A stretch of DNA of 64,000 bases from Bauldia sp. (GCA_037200845.1 JBBCGQ010000001.1:434001-498000); one strand, 5' to 3'. Counted from the first letter of the stretch, positions 32,717 through 44,596 are shown. The notes: generated by a model from the sequence alone, not told the origin. Made by a program: numbers and translations.

Positions 32717-33553
32717 TTATACTTTCTCGCGCGCGGCGCGGACGCCCTCGGCAAGTTCGGCGACCAGTTTGGTGACGTCCGAAACCGTCGTTTTCGTGGC
32801 CTTCCCGTCGGTACCGAGCGAGTTCTTGATCGCGCCGACGATGGCCGATCCTACCACGACGCCGTCGGCCGCGGCGCCTATCGCCGTCGCCTGCGCGGCC
32901 GTGCGCACACCGAAGCCGACCGCTACCGGCAATGTGGTGTGCCGTTTGATTCTTTCCACTGCCTTTGCGACCCGAGCAGGGTCCGGCGCGGCCATGCCCG
33001 TGATGCCGGTGATCGAGACGTAGTAAACGAACCCGGAAGTATTCTTCAGCACCGCCGGCAGCCGCTTGTCGTCGGTGGTCGGCGTCGCCAGGCGGATGAA
33101 GTTCAGCCCTGCCTTCAGGGCCGGGATACACAATTCGTCGTCGGCCTCGGGCGGCAGGTCGACCACGATCAATCCATCGACCCCGGCGGCGATCGCGTCG
33201 TCGACGAATTTTGCGCTGCCGTGGATATAAATCGGGTTGTAGTAACCCATCAGGATGATCGGCGTGTCCTGGTCGCCTTTGCGGAATTCGGCGACCATCG
33301 CCAGCGTCTTGTTCAGCGTCTGCCCGGCCTTGAGCGCGCGCTGCCCCGATGCCTGAACCGACGGGCCGTCCGCCATCGGATCCGAAAACGGCATGCCGAA
33401 CTCGATCATGTCGGCGCCCGCCTTCGGCAGCGATTTGAGGATCGCCATCGACGTGTCGTAGTCGGGGTCTCCGGCCGTGATGAAGCAGCCCAGCGCCGGG
33501 CGACCTTCCTTCTTCAGCGCGGCAAAGCGGCGGTCGATACGTGATGCCTTCAT
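32717..33553 (-). CDS. trpA: Tryptophan synthase alpha chain
   Basis: Cleaves indole-3-glycerol phosphate to indole and glyceraldehyde-3-phosphate. The 278-residue protein has the catalytic Glu in [17 protein letters not shown], the second acid in [12 protein letters not shown], and phosphate-site GFGVRTAAQ and GSAIV. The ATG at 33553 ([16 protein letters not shown]) matches the family start and overlaps the stop of the secreted-protein gene (ATGA); the frame is open another 49 codons without similarity. Confidence 0.96.
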   Translation of the reverse strand: MKASRIDRRFAALKKEGRPALGCFITAGDPDYDTSMAILKSLPKAGADMIEFGMPFSDPMADGPSVQASGQRALKAGQTLNKTLAMVAEFRKGDQDTPIILMGYYNPIYIHGSAKFVDDAIAAGVDGLIVVDLPPEADDELCIPALKAGLNFIRLATPTTDDKRLPAVLKNTSGFVYYVSITGITGMAAPDPARVAKAVERIKRHTTLPVAVGFGVRTAAQATAIGAAADGVVVGSAIVGAIKNSLGTDGKATKTTVSDVTKLVAELAEGVRAAREKV

Positions 33554-34029
33554 TGCGGCGTCGACTCCGGGCAAAAGTTCGCAACTTGATCCTTGAGCGC
33601 GTCGTATCCCGCCCGGTCGAAATGCGCCTGCCAGGCGATCGACTTCCCGACGCGGAGGTCCGCGGTGAACGGCACGCCCCTGTCGGCGAGCAGCGACCAC
33701 AGCGTCGGCGCATCCCTGTCGCCGAGGCCGTACATCGAGCCGCCGCTGTCCTCCGCCACCACAGGAAAACTCACTTGTTTCCCGTCGTCGACTGCGACGT
33801 CGAGGCGTACGCCGGCGTCAACCGGCAACGCTTCCTCGTCATCGTCGATCGTCGAATATTCGGCAGTCAGCGCGCCATTCCGGCACTCGAACGAAAGGAA
33901 CGTGAGGCTGAACGCGTCGTCCGCCAGCATCAGCATGGTCTTGTCCTTTGAGAACGACCAGTCGGCATGCGCCGGCAAAGGTGAGGCGGCAGCCCAAGCG
34001 GCGAAAGCGGCGCCGAAGGCCGCTCTCAT
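33550..34029 (-). CDS. Predicted secreted protein of unknown function inside the trp operon
   Basis: A 159-residue protein I do not recognise. It starts at ATG 34029, overlapping the trpB stop (ATGA), and ends overlapping the trpA start (ATGA), so it is translated as part of the operon. Residues 1-22 are a signal peptide ([16 protein letters not shown], cleavage after AHA). The mature part is small and acidic, has only two Cys, and looks mostly beta, with [17 protein letters not shown] and [19 protein letters not shown]. Base composition matches the neighbours. In the relatives I know trpB and trpA are adjacent, so this is an insertion or a lineage-specific gene. Confidence 0.8.
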   Translation of the reverse strand: MRAAFGAAFAAWAAASPLPAHADWSFSKDKTMLMLADDAFSLTFLSFECRNGALTAEYSTIDDDEEALPVDAGVRLDVAVDDGKQVSFPVVAEDSGGSMYGLGDRDAPTLWSLLADRGVPFTADLRVGKSIAWQAHFDRAGYDALKDQVANFCPESTPQ

Positions 34030-35246
34030 ATGTCCATCCCCAGATGCTTGGCGACGGTGAACACGTCCTTGTCGCCGCGGCCCGAAAGGTTGACGACGAT
34101 CGTCTTGTCCTTCGCCATCGTCGGCGCGAGCTTCGTCACATAGGCGAGCGCGTGCGCCGACTCGAGCGCCGGGATGATGCCTTCGATCTTGGTCAGCAAC
34201 TGGAACGCGTCGAGCGCCTCGTTGTCGGTCGCCGGCACGTATTTCACGCGGCCGGTGTCCTTCAGCCACGAATGCTCCGGACCGACGCCCGGATAGTCGA
34301 GACCGGCCGAGATCGAGTGGCCCTCGAGGATCTGGCCGTCGGCATCCTGCAGCAGGTAGGTGCGGTTGCCGTGCAGCACGCCCGGCCGCCCGCCACTCAT
34401 CGAAGCGGCGTGGCCGTTCTCGACCTCGAGACCGTGCCCCGCGGCTTCAACGCCGTAGATTGCGACGTCCTTGTCGTCGAGGAACGGGTGGAAGATGCCG
34501 ATGGCGTTGGAGCCGCCGCCGATGCAGGCGACGATTGCGTCGGGCAAGCGGCCCTCAAGTTCCATCATCTGCTCGCGCGTCTCGGTGCCGATCACCGACT
34601 GGAAATCGCGCACCATCTCCGGGTAGGGATGCGGGCCGGCGGCCGTGCCGATCAGGTAGTACGTGTCGCTGACGTTGGTCACCCAGTCCCGCAGCGCCTC
34701 GTTCATCGCGTCCTTCAGCGTGCCGTTGCCGGCGGTCACCGGATGCACCTCCGCCCCCAGCATGCGCATGCGGAACACGTTCGGCTTCTGCCGCTCGACG
34801 TCGGTGGCGCCCATGTAAACGACGCACGGCAGGCCGAAGCGCGCCGATACCGTCGCCGCGGCGACGCCATGCTGGCCGGCGCCGGTCTCCGCGATGATGC
34901 GCGTCTTGCCCATGCGCCGCGCCAGCAGAATCTGGCCGAGGCAGTTGTTGATCTTGTGCGAGCCGGTGTGGTTCAGCTCCTCGCGCTTGAGGTAGATCTT
35001 GGCGCCGCCGAGATGCGCGGTGAGACGCTCGGCGAAATAGAGCGGCGAGGGGCGGCCGGCATAATACGTGTTGAGGTTGGTGAGCTCCGCGTGGAAAGCC
35101 GGATCGTTCTTCGCCGCGGTGTATGCCGCTTCCAGGTCGAGGATCAGCGGCATCAGGGTCTCGGCGACGAAGCGCCCGCCGAAGATGCCGAAGAAGCCGC
35201 GCTCGTCGGGGCCGGTGCGGTAGCTGTTGGGTTGCGGGGCGTTCAC
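34026..35246 (-). CDS. trpB: Tryptophan synthase beta chain
   Basis: PLP enzyme condensing indole with serine. The 406-residue protein has [13 protein letters not shown] at the start, the PLP-binding Lys in [14 protein letters not shown], the phosphate loop [10 protein letters not shown] and the [15 protein letters not shown] segment. The start is GTG, overlapping the trpF stop (GTGA); the family N-terminus ([19 protein letters not shown]) supports it. Confidence 0.97.
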   Translation of the reverse strand: MNAPQPNSYRTGPDERGFFGIFGGRFVAETLMPLILDLEAAYTAAKNDPAFHAELTNLNTYYAGRPSPLYFAERLTAHLGGAKIYLKREELNHTGSHKINNCLGQILLARRMGKTRIIAETGAGQHGVAAATVSARFGLPCVVYMGATDVERQKPNVFRMRMLGAEVHPVTAGNGTLKDAMNEALRDWVTNVSDTYYLIGTAAGPHPYPEMVRDFQSVIGTETREQMMELEGRLPDAIVACIGGGSNAIGIFHPFLDDKDVAIYGVEAAGHGLEVENGHAASMSGGRPGVLHGNRTYLLQDADGQILEGHSISAGLDYPGVGPEHSWLKDTGRVKYVPATDNEALDAFQLLTKIEGIIPALESAHALAYVTKLAPTMAKDKTIVVNLSGRGDKDVFTVAKHLGMDI

Positions 35247-35908
35247 GACGCTACCTTCTCTTTTGCAACAGCGGCGCGGGCGTTGGTGATGAACGCGCGT
35301 ATCAGGTCGGGAGATTTGGCGCCCGGCGCCGTCTCGACGCCGGAGGAAACATCGACGCCCGGCGCGCCGGTGATGCGCAGCGCCTCGCCGACGTTCGCCG
35401 GCGTCAGCCCGCCGGACAGCAGATACGGGACCGCGGGCCGGAAGCCGGACAGGATGGTCCAGTCGAAAGTGTTGGCATTGCCGCCCGGCCGCGTTGCGTC
35501 CTTCGGCGGCTTGGCGTCGAGCAGCAGCATGTCCGCCACCGCGGCGTAGTTTCGCGCGGTGTCGAGATCGGCGGCGCCGGCGATGCCGACGGCCTTAAGT
35601 ACGCGCTTGCCGAAGCGGCGGCGCAGCTCCGCGACGCGCTCTACGCTTTCCTTGCCGTGCAGTTGCAGCCAGTCCGGATTGACGGCTTCGACGATGGCGC
35701 CGAGCGTTGCATCGTCGAAATCGACGGCCAGCGCGACGGTCTCCGCGCGCCCGCGCACGCGCTTCACCAGCCCCGCCGCTTTTTCGTTGGAAACGAACCG
35801 CGGCGTACGGGGAAAAAATACGAATCCGACCATGTCGGCGCCGGCCGCAAGGGCCGCGTCCAGCGTTTCCTCGGTCGAAAGACCGCAGATTTTCACGGTC
35901 AGGCTCAT
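35243..35908 (-). CDS. trpF: Phosphoribosylanthranilate isomerase
   Basis: Third committed step of tryptophan synthesis, a TIM barrel of 221 residues. It has [16 protein letters not shown] with the catalytic Cys, the [12 protein letters not shown] strand, [16 protein letters not shown] and the phosphate-binding [11 protein letters not shown]. First trp gene of the cluster; trpB overlaps its stop. The other trp genes (trpE, trpD, trpC) are not in the window, as usual in this order. Confidence 0.96.
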   Translation of the reverse strand: MSLTVKICGLSTEETLDAALAAGADMVGFVFFPRTPRFVSNEKAAGLVKRVRGRAETVALAVDFDDATLGAIVEAVNPDWLQLHGKESVERVAELRRRFGKRVLKAVGIAGAADLDTARNYAAVADMLLLDAKPPKDATRPGGNANTFDWTILSGFRPAVPYLLSGGLTPANVGEALRITGAPGVDVSSGVETAPGAKSPDLIRAFITNARAAVAKEKVAS

Positions 35909-35959
35909 GGGGCGGGATTTCGCACGAAACTGCCTGTGAGTCCAACCGCTTCCGGCTGC

Positions 35960-36904
35960 CTAGGCGCCGAGCCGACGCCAGACTTCCACCGCTGCGGCAA
36001 GGTCTTCCGCCGCATGGCCGACCGACTTGAACAGCGTGATCTCATCGGCCGAACGGCGGCCGGCGAAGCCGGGCGCGACAATGTCGGCGAGCTCCCCGGC
36101 GATCGCCGCTTCGGTCAGCGCGCCAGAGGCCAACGGTTGCGTAATGTCGCCGCTTTCCTTCATGCCGGCGCGGCTGTCGACGTAGACCGTCGACCAGCGG
36201 ATCGCCGCGTCGTCGGCCTCGCGCATCGCCGGCGTGAAGGCGCCCACCAGATCGACGTGCGTGCCGGGCTTGAGCCACGCGCCCTCCACCAGGGGTTCGT
36301 TGCTGAGCGTGGCGACCGAGACGATGTCCGCGGCGCGGATCGCGGCTTCGCGGTCGGTTGTCGGCGTGACGGTGAGGCCGGCGCGCGTCAGCTCCGCCGC
36401 CAGGTGGACCGCGTGTTCGGGCGTCCGGTTCCAGATCGAAACGTGCGTCAGAGGCCGCACCGTGGCGTGCGCCGAGATCAGGTGGGGCGCCAGCGCCCCG
36501 GCGCCGATCATCGCCATATGGGTTGCGTCGGGGCGGGCGAGGGCGCTGGAGACCAGCGCCGAGGTCGCGGCCGTGCGCCACAGCGTCAGCGCCACGCCGT
36601 CGATCGCGGCGAGCGGGGCGCCGCTGTCGCCAGCCATCAGCAGATAGGTCCCCATGACACTGGGCAGCGAGCGCGTCGCGTTATCCGGGAAAACCGAGAC
36701 CAGCTTGACGCCGATGAAGCCGCCGTCCGCGCCCTGCTGCCATGCCGGCATCAGGAGCAGCGTCGCTTCCGTGCTGGGGCGCACGATGCGGTGATGATGG
36801 CGGGGCGGAGCCACGATGTTGTCGCGGAAGGCGGCGTGTATCGCGGCGATCAGGATCGGGTAGTCGAGAACCCAGTCGATGTCCTTCGCGGTGACGACGC
36901 GCAT
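35960..36904 (-). CDS. Ornithine cyclodeaminase / mu-crystallin family protein
   Basis: A 314-residue NAD(P)-binding protein with the family layout: substrate-binding N-terminus (LLLMPAWQQGADGGFIGVKLVSVFPDN), GTYLLMAGDSGAPLAAIDG, the Rossmann motif MAMIGAGALAPHLISAH and the DIVSVATLSNEPLV segment. Members deaminate ornithine, reduce ketimines or dehydrogenate alanine; the sequence does not say which. It lies between the lapA-like gene and trpF on the same strand, 51 bases before trpF. Confidence 0.86.
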   Translation of the reverse strand: MRVVTAKDIDWVLDYPILIAAIHAAFRDNIVAPPRHHHRIVRPSTEATLLLMPAWQQGADGGFIGVKLVSVFPDNATRSLPSVMGTYLLMAGDSGAPLAAIDGVALTLWRTAATSALVSSALARPDATHMAMIGAGALAPHLISAHATVRPLTHVSIWNRTPEHAVHLAAELTRAGLTVTPTTDREAAIRAADIVSVATLSNEPLVEGAWLKPGTHVDLVGAFTPAMREADDAAIRWSTVYVDSRAGMKESGDITQPLASGALTEAAIAGELADIVAPGFAGRRSADEITLFKSVGHAAEDLAAAVEVWRRLGA

Positions 36905-36911
36905 CGCCGGA

Positions 36912-37259
36912 TCAGGCCGCGTCGCGGTCGCGCGGCGGGAAGAGGGCGGGCGTGGTTGCCTCGATCTGTTGCCGCAGGCGCCCGATCTCGCCGCGCAGCC
37001 GCTCGTTGGCGGCGCGTTCGCTCCGCGCCATGTGGCGCCAGCGGCCCTGCCGTATCCATGTCGCGACGCCGCCGATGACGATGCCGACGGTCACCGCCGC
37101 GAACAGGAAGACGTAGAGCGGGCCGCTCGCCGACCAGCCCGGCGCGACCGTGCCGATCGGATCGAGCGAGAAGGTCACCGCGCCGCGGTTGGCGACGGAG
37201 AGCGCGACGATCACGATCGCGATGGGGATCAGGACGAAGAGGGTGAGAAAGCGCCGCAT
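36912..37259 (-). CDS. LapA-family inner-membrane protein
   Basis: A 115-residue protein with two membrane helices, about 4-24 (FLTLFVLIPIAIVIVALSVA) and 47-69 (PLYVFLFAAVTVGIVIGGVA), then a C-terminal coiled-coil-like tail (RAANERLRGEIGRLRQQIE). This is the LapA_dom/DUF1049 layout; the E. coli relatives LapA and LapB couple LPS synthesis to stress. It is part of the conserved ihfB-lapA-trpF order. Confidence 0.82.
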   Translation of the reverse strand: MRRFLTLFVLIPIAIVIVALSVANRGAVTFSLDPIGTVAPGWSASGPLYVFLFAAVTVGIVIGGVATWIRQGRWRHMARSERAANERLRGEIGRLRQQIEATTPALFPPRDRDAA

Positions 37260-37300
37260 CTAGCGATTGATCGACCCGCAGTGGCCGCAAGTCAAACGCG

Positions 37301-37579
37301 TCAGGTGTTCAGCCGCTCGCGCATTTCCTTGCCGGTCTTGAAGAAGGGCACGTACTTCTCGGTCACCGCGACCTTGGTGCCGGTGCGCGGGTTGCGCCCG
37401 GTGCGCGCCGGCCGGTTCTTCACGCTGAAGGCGCCGAAGCCGCGCAGCTCGACCCGGTCGCCGCGCGCCAATGCCGCCGTGATCTCATTGAGGATCGCGT
37501 TGACGATGTGCTCGACGTCGCGCTGATAGAGATGCGGGTTGCGCTCGGAGATCCTCTGGACCAGTTCCGATTTTATCAT
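37301..37579 (-). CDS. ihfB: Integration host factor subunit beta
   Basis: DNA-bending nucleoid protein, 92 residues, pairing with IhfA (not in this window). Family features: [23 protein letters not shown], the DNA-intercalating arm [12 protein letters not shown] and the C-terminal [15 protein letters not shown]. The start at 37579 matches the family; upstream codons of the open frame overlap the end region of sppA. It follows rpsA-sppA as in many proteobacteria. Confidence 0.95.
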   Translation of the reverse strand: MIKSELVQRISERNPHLYQRDVEHIVNAILNEITAALARGDRVELRGFGAFSVKNRPARTGRNPRTGTKVAVTEKYVPFFKTGKEMRERLNT

Positions 37580-37598
37580 CACGCCGCCCCCCGACGGG

Positions 37599-38588
37599 TC
37601 ACGTGTCCCCGCCCCCAGAACCCTGCCAAACCGACAGGAGACCGTCAAGCTTGAGGCCGTCGGGCAGGAGGCGGTCGATGAGCGCAGGCGTGATCGCCGG
37701 CGCGAGGCCGGTGGTCTGCATCAGCCACGTGATCACGGCCGAGGAGAGCGAGAACGGCCCCTTGCCCGGACGCGACGGTTCCCAGTCGTTGACCGGCAGC
37801 TTGGCGTCTACGCCCTTGGTGCCGAGCCAGGCAATCGCGACGTCCTCGCCGCCGAGCTCGTCGATCAGTTTCACGTTCAGCGCCTGCTGGCCGGTGTAGA
37901 TGCGGCCGTCGGCGTACGTCAGGGCCAGCGCCCGATCGAGCTTGCGCCGCTCGGCGACGATGTCGACGAACCAGCCGAACGTGTCGTTGACCAGGCCCTG
38001 CACCACCGCGCGCGCCTCGTCGCTGGTCGGGTGGAAAGGATCGGGCTCGGCCTTGAGCGGCGCGCTCTTGATGTCCTCGACCTTGACGCCGAGCTTGTCG
38101 AGCAGCGCGCTGACCTCCGGGTATTCGAAGATCACGCCGATAGAACCCGTGATCGAGGTGCGCCGCGCGACGATGTGGTCGGTGGCGATCGCCGCCATAT
38201 AGGCGGCCGACGCGCCGACCGTGCCGATGGTCGCGACGGTGGGCTTCGCCGCGGCGAGCTTGCGCAGGCTTTCGTACAGCGCCTCGCCGCCGGTGGTCGA
38301 GCCGCCGGTCGAGTTGATCGAGACGATGACGCCCTTGACCGCGTCATCCTTGGCGAGCCTGGCCAGCATCTCCGCCTGGTCGCGGTCCTCGGCGATGAAG
38401 CCCGAGATCGACACGCGCGCGATCTGCGCGTGCTTGATGAAGCCGCTGCCGCCGTTGCGGCTCGACGCCGCGGCGAAGATGGCGCCGGCGATCAGCACGA
38501 TCACGGCGGCGAACCCGATGAAGCGCCAGAACGAGAGTTTGCGCCGCAAGCGGCGGCGGTCGACGATCTGGTCGGCGGTCATGGACAT
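37599..38588 (-). CDS. sppA: Signal peptide peptidase SppA
   Basis: Membrane-bound serine protease that degrades released signal peptides; 329 residues, the short 36-kDa type. A membrane helix (about 22-42, [19 protein letters not shown]) precedes the ClpP-like protease fold. [21 protein letters not shown], the catalytic Ser in [15 protein letters not shown] and the Lys-region [15 protein letters not shown] are visible. It ends 20 bases before ihfB. Confidence 0.93.
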   Translation of the reverse strand: MSMTADQIVDRRRLRRKLSFWRFIGFAAVIVLIAGAIFAAASSRNGGSGFIKHAQIARVSISGFIAEDRDQAEMLARLAKDDAVKGVIVSINSTGGSTTGGEALYESLRKLAAAKPTVATIGTVGASAAYMAAIATDHIVARRTSITGSIGVIFEYPEVSALLDKLGVKVEDIKSAPLKAEPDPFHPTSDEARAVVQGLVNDTFGWFVDIVAERRKLDRALALTYADGRIYTGQQALNVKLIDELGGEDVAIAWLGTKGVDAKLPVNDWEPSRPGKGPFSLSSAVITWLMQTTGLAPAITPALIDRLLPDGLKLDGLLSVWQGSGGGDT

Positions 38589-38657
38589 TGGCGTGGCCTC
38601 GCTTGGTCCCGGAGGCGTGGGTTAGCGCCTTATGGGCGCAGCGGCAAGACGGCAGGC

Positions 38658-38834
38658 GGCGCCCCCCTCACCCTTCGTCTCTAGTTCGCTTGGCTCACAA
38701 GAGCCGAAGCCCTCTCCCACAAGGGGAGAGGGGGACTAACCGGCGCTGCGGCTTGTTCCCTCTCCCTTGGTGGGACAGGGCTCTTTCTCTTGGCGAGCGA
38801 AGCGAGCCTAGAGAAAGAGGGTGAGGGGGGCGCC
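38658..38834. repeat. Palindromic intergenic repeat family A, copy 2 (most complete)
   Basis: The 312-base gap between rpsA and sppA is mostly this 177-base element. Its ends are a perfect 17-base inverted repeat, GGCGCCCCCCTCACCCT and its complement. Inside lie a CTCTCCCACAAGGGGAGAG hairpin, GGCGAGCGAAGCGAGCCTAGAG and a second CCCTCTCCC block, so the whole element folds on itself. No coding capacity. It resembles a small non-autonomous mobile element or a BIME-like repeat. Confidence 0.8.
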
Positions 38835-38838
38835 GTGC

Positions 38839-38876
38839 AAACAAAAAGCCCGCCGGAATGAACCGGCGGGCCTGAT
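38839..38876 (-). terminator. Intrinsic terminator of rpsA
   Basis: Read on the minus strand, GCCCGCCGG-TTCATT-CCGGCGGGC is followed by TTTTTGTTTG. It begins 24 bases after the rpsA stop and separates rpsA from the sppA-ihfB transcription unit. Confidence 0.88.
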
Positions 38877-38900
38877 TTGATGCGATGAGAAAAAACCAGC

Positions 38901-40628
38901 CTAGCTGGTCTTCTCCTCGTCTTCTTCGCGCTGCTTGAGCGCCGCGCCGAGGATGTCGCCGAGCGAGGCGCCCGAGTCGGACGAGCCGTACTGCGCCACG
39001 GCTTCCTTCTCTTCGGCGATTTCCAGCGCCTTGATCGATACGCTGATCTTCCGCGTCTTCTTGTCGAAGGCGGTGACGCGCGCGTCGACCTTCTCGCCCT
39101 TGGCAAAGCGCTCCGGCCGCTGCTCCGACCGGTCGCGCGACAGGTCCGAACGGCGGATGAAGGCGGTGAGGTCGGTGTCGGCGATACGCACGTCGATGCC
39201 GGCTTCCTTGACGTCGATGACCTCGCACGTGACGACCGCGCCCTTGCGGACCTCGCCGGAGGCACCGGCTTCCTCGAAGGGATCGGCGCCGTTCACCTGC
39301 TTGATGCCGAGCGAGATGCGCTCCTTCTCGATATCGACGTCGAGCACCTGCGCCTTGACCTTGTCGCCGCGGTTGTAGGTCTCGATCGCCTGCTCGCCCG
39401 GAACGCTCCAGTCGAGGTCGGAGAGGTGGACCATGCCGTCGACGTCGCCGTCGAGGCCGACGAACAGGCCGAACTCGGTCTTGTTCTTGACCTCGCCCTC
39501 GACGATCGTGCCGACCGGGTACTTGGCGGCGAACGTGTCCCACGGATTGGCGAGCGTCTGCTTGAGGCCAAGCGAGATGCGGCGCTTCACCGGGTCGACC
39601 TCGAGGATCATCACTTCCACTTCCTGCGAAGTGGCGACGATCTTGCCGGGGTGGACGTTCTTCTTGGTCCAGCTCATTTCGGAGACGTGGATGAGGCCTT
39701 CGATGCCCGGCTCCAGTTCGACGAATGCGCCGTAGTCGGTGATGTTCGTCACGCGGCCCTTGAAGCGCGCGTTGACCGGGTACTTGGCCTCGATGCCCTG
39801 CCACGGATCGGCCTCGAGCTGCTTCATGCCCAGCGAGATGCGGTGCGTCTCGTGGTTGACGCGGATGATCTGCACCTTGACCGTCTGGCCGATGTTGAGC
39901 ACCTCGGACGGATGGTTGATGCGGCGCCACGCGATGTCGGTGACGTGCAGCAGGCCGTCGATGCCGCCGAGATCGACGAACGCACCGTAGTCGGTGATGT
40001 TCTTGACGACGCCGTCGATGATCTGGCCTTCCTCGAGGCTCTGGACGAGCTCCGAACGCTGCTCGGCGCGCGTCTCTTCCAGCACCGTGCGGCGGGAGAC
40101 GACGATGTTGCCGCGGCGCTTGTCCATCTTGAGGATCTGGAACGGCTGCGGCGTATGCATCAGCGGGGTGACGTCGCGAACCGGCCGGATGTCGACCTGC
40201 GAACGCGGCAGGAAGGCCACGGCGCCGTCGAGATCGACGGTGAAGCCGCCCTTGACCTGGTTGAAGATCACGCCGGTGACCTTCTCGTTCTTGTTGAAGC
40301 TTTCCTCGAGCTTGACCCAGCTCTCTTCGCGGCGGGCCTTCTCGCGGGAGAGGACTGCCTCGCCGAGCGCGTTTTCGATGCGCTCCAGGTAGACCTCGAC
40401 TTCGTCGCCGACCTTCAGCTCGGACTCACGTCCGGGGGCGGCGAATTCCTTGAGGGCGACACGCCCTTCCGTCTTCAGGCCGACATCGATGACCGCGAGG
40501 TCCTTTTCGATGGCGACGATGGTGCCCTTTACGACACTGCCCTCCATGAGGGAGTCGGCAGTGAAAACCTCGTTGAGGAGGGCGGTAAAATCTTCACGCG
40601 ACGGGTTCGCGGTATTGGCTACTGGCAT
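38901..40628 (-). CDS. rpsA: 30S ribosomal protein S1
   Basis: Largest small-subunit protein, which captures mRNA. The 575-residue protein contains six S1 repeats, for example VKNITDYGAFVDLGGIDGLLHV, VTNITDYGAFVELEPGIEGLIHV and VKNKTEFGLFVGLDGDVDGMVHL. The start at 40628 (PVANTANPSREDFTALL) fits the family; the frame is open 78 codons further up without similarity. It follows cmk as in most proteobacteria, with a 247-base leader that may carry autoregulation, though I see no specific element there. Confidence 0.96.
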   Translation of the reverse strand: MPVANTANPSREDFTALLNEVFTADSLMEGSVVKGTIVAIEKDLAVIDVGLKTEGRVALKEFAAPGRESELKVGDEVEVYLERIENALGEAVLSREKARREESWVKLEESFNKNEKVTGVIFNQVKGGFTVDLDGAVAFLPRSQVDIRPVRDVTPLMHTPQPFQILKMDKRRGNIVVSRRTVLEETRAEQRSELVQSLEEGQIIDGVVKNITDYGAFVDLGGIDGLLHVTDIAWRRINHPSEVLNIGQTVKVQIIRVNHETHRISLGMKQLEADPWQGIEAKYPVNARFKGRVTNITDYGAFVELEPGIEGLIHVSEMSWTKKNVHPGKIVATSQEVEVMILEVDPVKRRISLGLKQTLANPWDTFAAKYPVGTIVEGEVKNKTEFGLFVGLDGDVDGMVHLSDLDWSVPGEQAIETYNRGDKVKAQVLDVDIEKERISLGIKQVNGADPFEEAGASGEVRKGAVVTCEVIDVKEAGIDVRIADTDLTAFIRRSDLSRDRSEQRPERFAKGEKVDARVTAFDKKTRKISVSIKALEIAEEKEAVAQYGSSDSGASLGDILGAALKQREEDEEKTS

Positions 40629-40875
40629 TGACACTCCTGTGTCGCCGGGTGTGCCGCCCGACGGTTGGCGTTGAAAATATCCCGCCTTCGAAACCCTGCC
40701 CGAATGGGCGCCCGCGCTGGTCGCGGTGCGGCACGATCGGGTCCCGAAAGTGAGGCGAAGTCTTGGGTTCCCCCGCCAAGGGCGGGAAGCCGGCCGCACG
40801 ACAATGTCGGCGAACCGTTCAGAACCGGCCGTTTCTATAGCGATCCCGGCGTCGCCGGGCAAGAGCAGGTCAGGC

Positions 40876-41505
40876 CTACGATTGCGCTTTCGCCTTCTCG
40901 ACGATGGCGAGCGCCGCCTGGAACGCCTGCTCGGGATTCATATGGGAGGTATCGAGCAGGATTGCATCGGGCGCCTGCGCCAGCGGCGCGGTCCGCCGGC
41001 CGGCATCGCGCTCGTCGCGTTCCTTGATTTCGGCAAGGATCGTCCGGTAGCGGACGTTGCGGCCTTTATCGAGCAGCTCGTCCGTCCGCCGCTGCGCCCG
41101 CACCTCCGGGCTGGCGGTGACGTAAATCTTCACCTCGGCTTGCGGGCAGATCACGGTGCCGATGTCGCGCCCGTCGAGCACGGCGCCGCCGGGCCGCGCC
41201 GCGAAATCCTGCTGGAACTTGAGCAGCGAGGCGCGCACCCCGGCATGCACGCTGACGCGCGAGGCGATCTCGCCGGCCTCGCGACCCCGCAGCGTCGGGT
41301 CGGAAAGCCGCTCGAGGTCGATATCGAGGGCGACGATCGCCGCCGCCGCCGCGTCGTCCGGATCGAGCCCGCGCTCGACCATCGTCTTGCCGACGAGGCG
41401 GTAGAGCAGGCCGGTGTCGAGGTACGGCAGGTGATAGTGCCTGGCCAGCCGCGCCGCGAGGGTGCCCTTGCCCGCCGCCGCCGGACCGTCGATCGCGATG
41501 ATCAT
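40876..41505 (-). CDS. cmk: Cytidylate kinase
   Basis: Phosphorylates CMP and dCMP. The 209-residue protein has the P-loop IIAIDGPAAAGKGTLAARLA, LPYLDTGLLYRLVG, the substrate segment GAVLDGRDIGTVICPQAEVKIYV and the lid-region RYRTILAEIKERDERD. It begins five bases after the aroA stop, so aroA and cmk are co-transcribed. Confidence 0.97.
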   Translation of the reverse strand: MIIAIDGPAAAGKGTLAARLARHYHLPYLDTGLLYRLVGKTMVERGLDPDDAAAAAIVALDIDLERLSDPTLRGREAGEIASRVSVHAGVRASLLKFQQDFAARPGGAVLDGRDIGTVICPQAEVKIYVTASPEVRAQRRTDELLDKGRNVRYRTILAEIKERDERDAGRRTAPLAQAPDAILLDTSHMNPEQAFQAALAIVEKAKAQS

Positions 41506-41510
41506 GCGCG

Positions 41511-43478
<1,968 letters not shown>

Positions 43479-43513
43479 TCAGGGGGTTCCGGCAACCCAG
43501 GTTTCCCTAGGTC

Positions 43514-43589
43514 GGGGCCATAGCTCAGCTGGGAGAGCGCCTGCATGGCATGCAGGAGGTCAGCGGTTCGATCCCGCTTGGCTCCACCA
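43514..43589 (+). tRNA. tRNA-Ala, anticodon GGC
   Basis: Seventy-six bases including an encoded CCA. The acceptor stem GGGGCCA pairs with TGGCTCC (one G-T). D-arm GCTC-AGCTGGGA-GAGC; anticodon stem CCTGC/GCAGG with loop ATGGCAT, so the anticodon is GGC; T-arm AGCGG-TTCGATC-CCGCT. All elements are intact. Confidence 0.98.
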
Positions 43590-43648
43590 ACCTTACCCCG
43601 TTCTCATGCCGTCGCGGCCTCTGTCCGCGGCACGCCTCGGAAGCGTCG

Positions 43649-44548
43649 ATGAAAAGCGTACGCAGACTCATCGACGGGCCGATCATCCATCCCGGCATGC
43701 TTCCCGGAACTGACGGCGACAACATCAACGGCGCATCGCTGATCGCCGTGCCGGAGTGGCTGCCGTCCCGGCTCGGCCGCTTCTACATGTACTTTGCGCA
43801 CCATGCCGGCAGCTATATCCGCCTGGCTTATGCCGACGATCTCGCCGGACCCTGGCAGATACACCCGCACGGCTCGCTGCGGCTGGAAGATGCGCCCGCC
43901 TGCCGCGATCACATCGCCTCGCCTGACGTCCATGTCGATCCGGTTGCCCGCCGGATCGTCATGTTCTTCCACGGCCCGGTCCGCGATGGCAGGAGACAGC
44001 GGACGTTCGTCGCCAGCTCGGCGGACGGAATACGATTTGCGGCGGGACCGGAAGAGATCGCGGATTTCTACTTTCGAACCGTGCCATGGCGGGACCGCTG
44101 GATCGGAATGTCGAAAGGCGGCGTCGCATACATCTCCGCCAGACGCGACGCAGACTATCGGCCGGTAGCGGCCGCGATCTTTCCCGGGCAACACCCGTCG
44201 CGCAACATGCCGGGCGACGTCCGCCACGTCGCGCTGCATGTCATCGGAGACGTCCTTCAGGTCTTCTATACGGAGATAGGCGGCGCGCCGGAGCAAATCT
44301 ACCGGACGACCGTGGACCTCGCCGCCCCGATAAACGCCTGGACCACGGCCGGCCGCCAACTGGTTCTGGCACCGCAGCGGCCGTGGGAGGGCGCCGGCCT
44401 TCCGCTGACGAGGTCGCGCGCCGGCGCGGCGCCCGGCCCCGAGCATGCGCTACGCGATCCCGCGATATTCTCGTGGAGCGGCGCGTTGTATCTGCTCTAC
44501 GCTGTCGCCGGCGAATCCGGCATCGGCATCGCTGAATTGATCGAATAG
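43649..44548 (+). CDS. Beta-propeller protein resembling GH43/GH32-type glycosidases
   Basis: A 299-residue protein with no signal peptide. Repeated blade-like motifs, such as FYMYFAHHAGSYIRLAYADDLAGPW, SPDVHVDPVARRIVMFFHGP, LQVFYTEIGGAPEQIY and ALRDPAIFSWSGALYLLYAV, fit a five-bladed propeller like that of GH43 and GH32 families. Catalytic acids are not certain, so hydrolase activity is inferred. The start at 43649 follows a weak CGGAAG; the open frame upstream runs into the tRNA. The gene lies 59 bases after tRNA-Ala. Confidence 0.7.
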   Translation: MKSVRRLIDGPIIHPGMLPGTDGDNINGASLIAVPEWLPSRLGRFYMYFAHHAGSYIRLAYADDLAGPWQIHPHGSLRLEDAPACRDHIASPDVHVDPVARRIVMFFHGPVRDGRRQRTFVASSADGIRFAAGPEEIADFYFRTVPWRDRWIGMSKGGVAYISARRDADYRPVAAAIFPGQHPSRNMPGDVRHVALHVIGDVLQVFYTEIGGAPEQIYRTTVDLAAPINAWTTAGRQLVLAPQRPWEGAGLPLTRSRAGAAPGPEHALRDPAIFSWSGALYLLYAVAGESGIGIAELIE

Positions 44549-44596
44549 ACGGATGTCGATGCCGACGAAGCAAAGCCGTAATCGACTGCCTGCACC

